From contig NZ_AUIG01000015.1 of NCBI RefSeq assembly GCF_000423585.1, positions 92,981 to 136,619 of the forward strand: a DNA stretch of 43,639 bases. Reading direction: 5' to 3'. Both the position numbers and the translations under genes were made by a program. The notes under the pieces were generated by a model. The model made no database searches. It was not told the origin of the DNA and saw nothing but the letters and a program-made list of their open reading frames with translations. This DNA is from Salinimicrobium xinjiangense DSM 19287. Its GTDB lineage: Bacteria; Bacteroidota; Bacteroidia; Flavobacteriales; Flavobacteriaceae. Positions 41,488-43,639 of this stretch are shown one piece after another. How positions within the stretch are numbered: the first letter of the stretch is position 1; the number at the start of each line of letters is the position of its first letter.

Positions 41488-42576
41488 CTATTCAAAATAG
41501 CTGAAAGTATCTCCATCTTTAAGCTGAAGAATGCTTTCATAAATAAGTCTTATCACATTCTCAACATCATCCCGGTGTACCATTTCTACTGTGGTATGCA
41601 TATAGCGCAGGGGAAGGGAGATCAATGCTGAAGCCACTCCGCCATTACTGTATGCAAAAGCGTCTGTATCTGTTCCTGTCATTCTGGAAGAGGCAGCACG
41701 TTGGAACGGGATCTTTTTGTCTTCGGCGGTGTCGATCAACAGGTTGCGAAGCTTATTTTGCACGGCAGGTGCATACGTGATCACCGGACCTTTACCAATT
41801 TTAGCGTACCCGTTGGTCTTCTTCTCGATCATTGGGGTAGTGGTGTCATGGGTAACATCTGTAACAATGGCAACATTAGGCTTAATGCGGTGAGTGATCA
41901 TTTCTGCTCCCCTAAGGCCGATTTCTTCCTGTACGGAATTGGTAATGTACAATCCGAAAGGTAATTTTTTCTTATTTTCCTTCAGCAGGCGGGCTACTTC
42001 GGCGATCATAAAACCACCAATCCGGTTGTCAAGGGCGCGGCTTACGAATTTGTCGTTATTCAGAATAAAAAATTCATCTGGATAGGTGATCACGCAACCT
42101 ACATGCACTCCCAGGGCTTCTACTTCTTCTCTTGAAGAACAACCTACATCTATAGAGATATTATCAAGCTTGGGAGCTTGTTCTTTTTCCTTGTCACGGG
42201 TATGGATAGCGGGCCATCCAAAAACACCTTTTACGATCCCGTTTCGGGTATGGATATTTACCCGTTTTGAAGCAGCTATCTGGTGGTCGCTTCCACCGTT
42301 ACGGATCACATAAATGAGTCCGTCGTCTGTGATATAATTCACGTACCACGAGATCTCATCGGCATGCCCTTCTATTACTACCTTATATTTTGCTTTGGGA
42401 TTAATCACGCCTACAGCAGTACCGTAAGTATCGGTGATGAATTCATCTACATACGGCTTCATGTAGTTCATCCATAGCTTTTGTCCCTCCCATTCATAAC
42501 CGGTGGGGGCCGCGTTGTTTAAATATTTTTCTAAGAAATTTATTGATTTGTCGGTGAGGATTTTTTCCTGGCTCAT
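41488..42576 (-). CDS. M42-family metallo-aminopeptidase
   Basis: About 362 residues. Metal-binding and catalytic regions: VVIEGHADEISWYVNYI (His, Asp), SRALDNRIGGFM (bridging Asp), TNSVQEEIGLRGAEM (Glu-Glu pair) and VTDVTHDTT. M42 enzymes are cytosolic dinuclear peptidases that form large tetrahedral particles and trim short peptides. I start at MSQEK; a start six codons upstream is open but would lie upstream of the predicted transcript start. Confidence 0.92.
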   Translation of the reverse strand: MSQEKILTDKSINFLEKYLNNAAPTGYEWEGQKLWMNYMKPYVDEFITDTYGTAVGVINPKAKYKVVIEGHADEISWYVNYITDDGLIYVIRNGGSDHQIAASKRVNIHTRNGIVKGVFGWPAIHTRDKEKEQAPKLDNISIDVGCSSREEVEALGVHVGCVITYPDEFFILNNDKFVSRALDNRIGGFMIAEVARLLKENKKKLPFGLYITNSVQEEIGLRGAEMITHRIKPNVAIVTDVTHDTTTPMIEKKTNGYAKIGKGPVITYAPAVQNKLRNLLIDTAEDKKIPFQRAASSRMTGTDTDAFAYSNGGVASALISLPLRYMHTTVEMVHRDDVENVIRLIYESILQLKDGDTFSYFE

Positions 42577-42593
42577 GTAATTAAACTTTTGCA

Positions 42594-42623
42594 CGAATTT
42601 AATAAGAATTAAAGAGCTGACAA
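42594..42623 (-). promoter_or_regulatory. M42 peptidase promoter
   Basis: On the minus strand TTG, 19 bases, TAAATTCG (one mismatch from TAnnTTTG). The transcript would start near 42588, about 12 bases before the chosen ATG. Confidence 0.55.
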
Positions 42624-42635
42624 TTTCCTATAATG

Positions 42636-42643
42636 TAAATTTG
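42636..42643 (+). promoter_or_regulatory. -7 box of the DUF4294 gene
   Basis: TAAATTTG, a perfect TAnnTTTG, about 37 bases before the TTG start; the -33 element is unclear. Confidence 0.5.
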
Positions 42644-42679
42644 GAATGATTTTAGCGCAGTAAAGAAAAAAACATCACA

Positions 42680-43369
42680 TTGAAGAGGGTACTTTTAATT
42701 TTATTCATATTTGTGTCGATTCCCGTTATTGCGCAGGAAAGATCTCCTGTTGAAGACACTATTGTTTATGAATACTATATTATAGAGGGAGATACTGTCG
42801 CGCGACAGCATATAGATCTTGACGAGGTGCTGGTATTAGGCAGATTGAAGTTCGACAGTGAACTGGAGCGCAGAAAATATCTGATCTTACGAAGAAAGAC
42901 CATAAAGGTTTATCCCTATGCAAAGCTGGCATCAGACAGATTAGTGGAGTTGAACAGCAGACTTGACCAGATAAAATCCAAACGTGACAGGAAGCGGTAT
43001 ACGAAGATTGTCCAGGATTATATTGAAAATGAGTTTTCAGCCGAATTAAAAAAGCTCACCCGTACAGAAGGCCAGATCCTGGTGAAGTTGATTCATCGTC
43101 AAACAGGAGTGACCACTTTTGAACTGGTAAGAGAATTGAAGAGTGGCTGGCGGGCGTTTTGGTATAATACAACAGCCAGTATGTTCGATATCTCTTTAAA
43201 GGAGGAGTTTAACCCTGCAAAAAATCAGGAAGATTATCTGATAGAAGATATACTTCAAAGGGCATTTCAAAGTAAACAACTGGAAAAACAACCATCTGCG
43301 CTTGATTATAATTTTTTGGAACTGACTAATAAGTGGTCTTCTCCCAAAAAAAGTGACAGGAAGTCTTAG
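42680..43369 (+). CDS. DUF4294 exported protein
   Basis: 229 residues. Signal peptide ending PVIAQ, then DTIVYEYYIIEGDTVARQHI, RRKTIKVYPYAKLASDRLVE, YTKIVQDYIENEFSAELKKL, TRTEGQILVKLIHRQTG and GWRAFWYNTTASMFDISLKE. These blocks are the DUF4294 family, confined to Bacteroidota, of unknown function. The start is TTG; no ATG is in a suitable place. It is divergent from the M42 peptidase gene. Confidence 0.88.
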   Translation: MKRVLLILFIFVSIPVIAQERSPVEDTIVYEYYIIEGDTVARQHIDLDEVLVLGRLKFDSELERRKYLILRRKTIKVYPYAKLASDRLVELNSRLDQIKSKRDRKRYTKIVQDYIENEFSAELKKLTRTEGQILVKLIHRQTGVTTFELVRELKSGWRAFWYNTTASMFDISLKEEFNPAKNQEDYLIEDILQRAFQSKQLEKQPSALDYNFLELTNKWSSPKKSDRKS

Positions 43370-43456
43370 GTCTACTATACTAAATGTATTCCTTCGAGAC
43401 TATAACCCTGTCAGCGGCTCCAGGCCCTGACAGCGGTTGAGGAAATGTTTCAAATT

Positions 43457-43489
43457 AACCCTTTCAGGGTTTGGAACCCTGAAAGGGTT
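43457..43489 (+). repeat. AACCCTTTCAGGGTT inverted repeat
   Basis: AACCCTTTCAGGGTT, TGG, AACCCTGAAAGGGTT: a perfect 15-bp inverted repeat, related to the ACCCTTTCAGSGTC parts of the 35-kb spacer. It may also end the DUF4294 transcript, though no T run follows. Confidence 0.8.
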
Positions 43490-43499
43490 GAACTTCTCA

Positions 43500-43512
43500 A
43501 AAATGTCATTTT
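43500..43512. repeat. AAAATGTCATTTT palindrome, site 3
   Basis: Third copy of the 13-base palindrome; a further CAAAAATGTCA half copy lies about 40 bases on. The 26 bases at 43498-43523 equal those at 23299-23324. Confidence 0.5.
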
Positions 43513-43575
43513 CAGCACCTTATTTCCCGGAGTTTCAAAAATGTCAAAAAAAGCTTAAATTATTTTTAGAGGAAG

Positions 43576-43606
43576 CTTGCGGAAGTGGAATTCGGTTGTA
43601 TATTTG
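43576..43606 (+). promoter_or_regulatory. Strong promoter for a gene beyond the window
   Basis: CTTG (43576-43579), 19 bases, TATATTTG (43599-43606): a near-perfect Bacteroidota promoter. Transcription should start near 43612. The final bases GGAGAGGGG could be the beginning of a tRNA such as tRNA-Ser (guess). Confidence 0.65.
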
Positions 43607-43639
43607 CAGCCGCTTTGAGAGCGAGTGACAGGAGAGGGG

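Overview
This window comes from a member of the Bacteroidota, most likely a marine-type Flavobacteriaceae (the Gramella/Salegentibacter/Zunongwangia sort; genus not provable from this sequence). The signs are: gliding genes gldF and gldG next to dnaN; a type IX secretion C-terminal sorting domain; a SusC-like TonB receptor with a carboxypeptidase-regulatory-like domain; a DUF4294 protein; and Bacteroidota-type promoters (TTG or TTTG, 19 nt, then TAnnTTTG).

Layout. 0-8 kb: a T9SS-exported protein, a fibronectin-like lipoprotein and a tandem pair of IPT/TIG plus Kelch lipoproteins (cell-surface cargo). 8.5-12.6 kb: a membrane-anchored metallo-beta-lactamase-fold hydrolase, small unknown proteins (one probably split by a frameshift) and a RecD-like helicase overlapping an XRE regulator. 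12.6-18.3 kb: a decayed accessory island with an IS200-type transposase fossil, a class II Fic protein with its own operator cluster, a truncated HsdR joined to a truncated 7TM regulator, and an intact hipBST three-gene toxin-antitoxin operon. 18.4-30.6 kb: core genes (mnmE, a Tic20-like DUF4870 protein, dnaN, gldG, gldF, a monooxygenase-like protein, SAM hydrolase, phoH, purC). 31.5-43.4 kb: small lipoprotein, TonB receptor, cbpM-cbpA chaperone pair, acs, two paralogous secreted proteins, topoisomerase IB, M42 aminopeptidase and a DUF4294 protein. The window ends on a strong promoter for an unseen downstream transcript.

The most unusual property is in the spacers. At about fifteen places they are built of tandem 7-nt words. 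The word differs from place to place (CAATCAC, AAGGTTC, TATTGAG/TAGTTAG, CAACTCA/CAACCGA, GTGGTCA and others), but the period is always 7. Many arrays start on the nucleotide after a stop codon and are G/T/A-rich on the coding strand. One five-unit array lies inside the mnmE reading frame. This resembles the heptameric STRR repeats known from heterocystous cyanobacteria, but with many words in one short region. Superimposed are several families of palindromic spacer elements.

The hipBST promoter region carries three copies of a TCCACA-N6-TGTGGA-like operator whose starts are exactly 61 bp apart. MnmE appears to have lost its canonical C-terminal CIGK through a one-base deletion, giving CIGSRIC.
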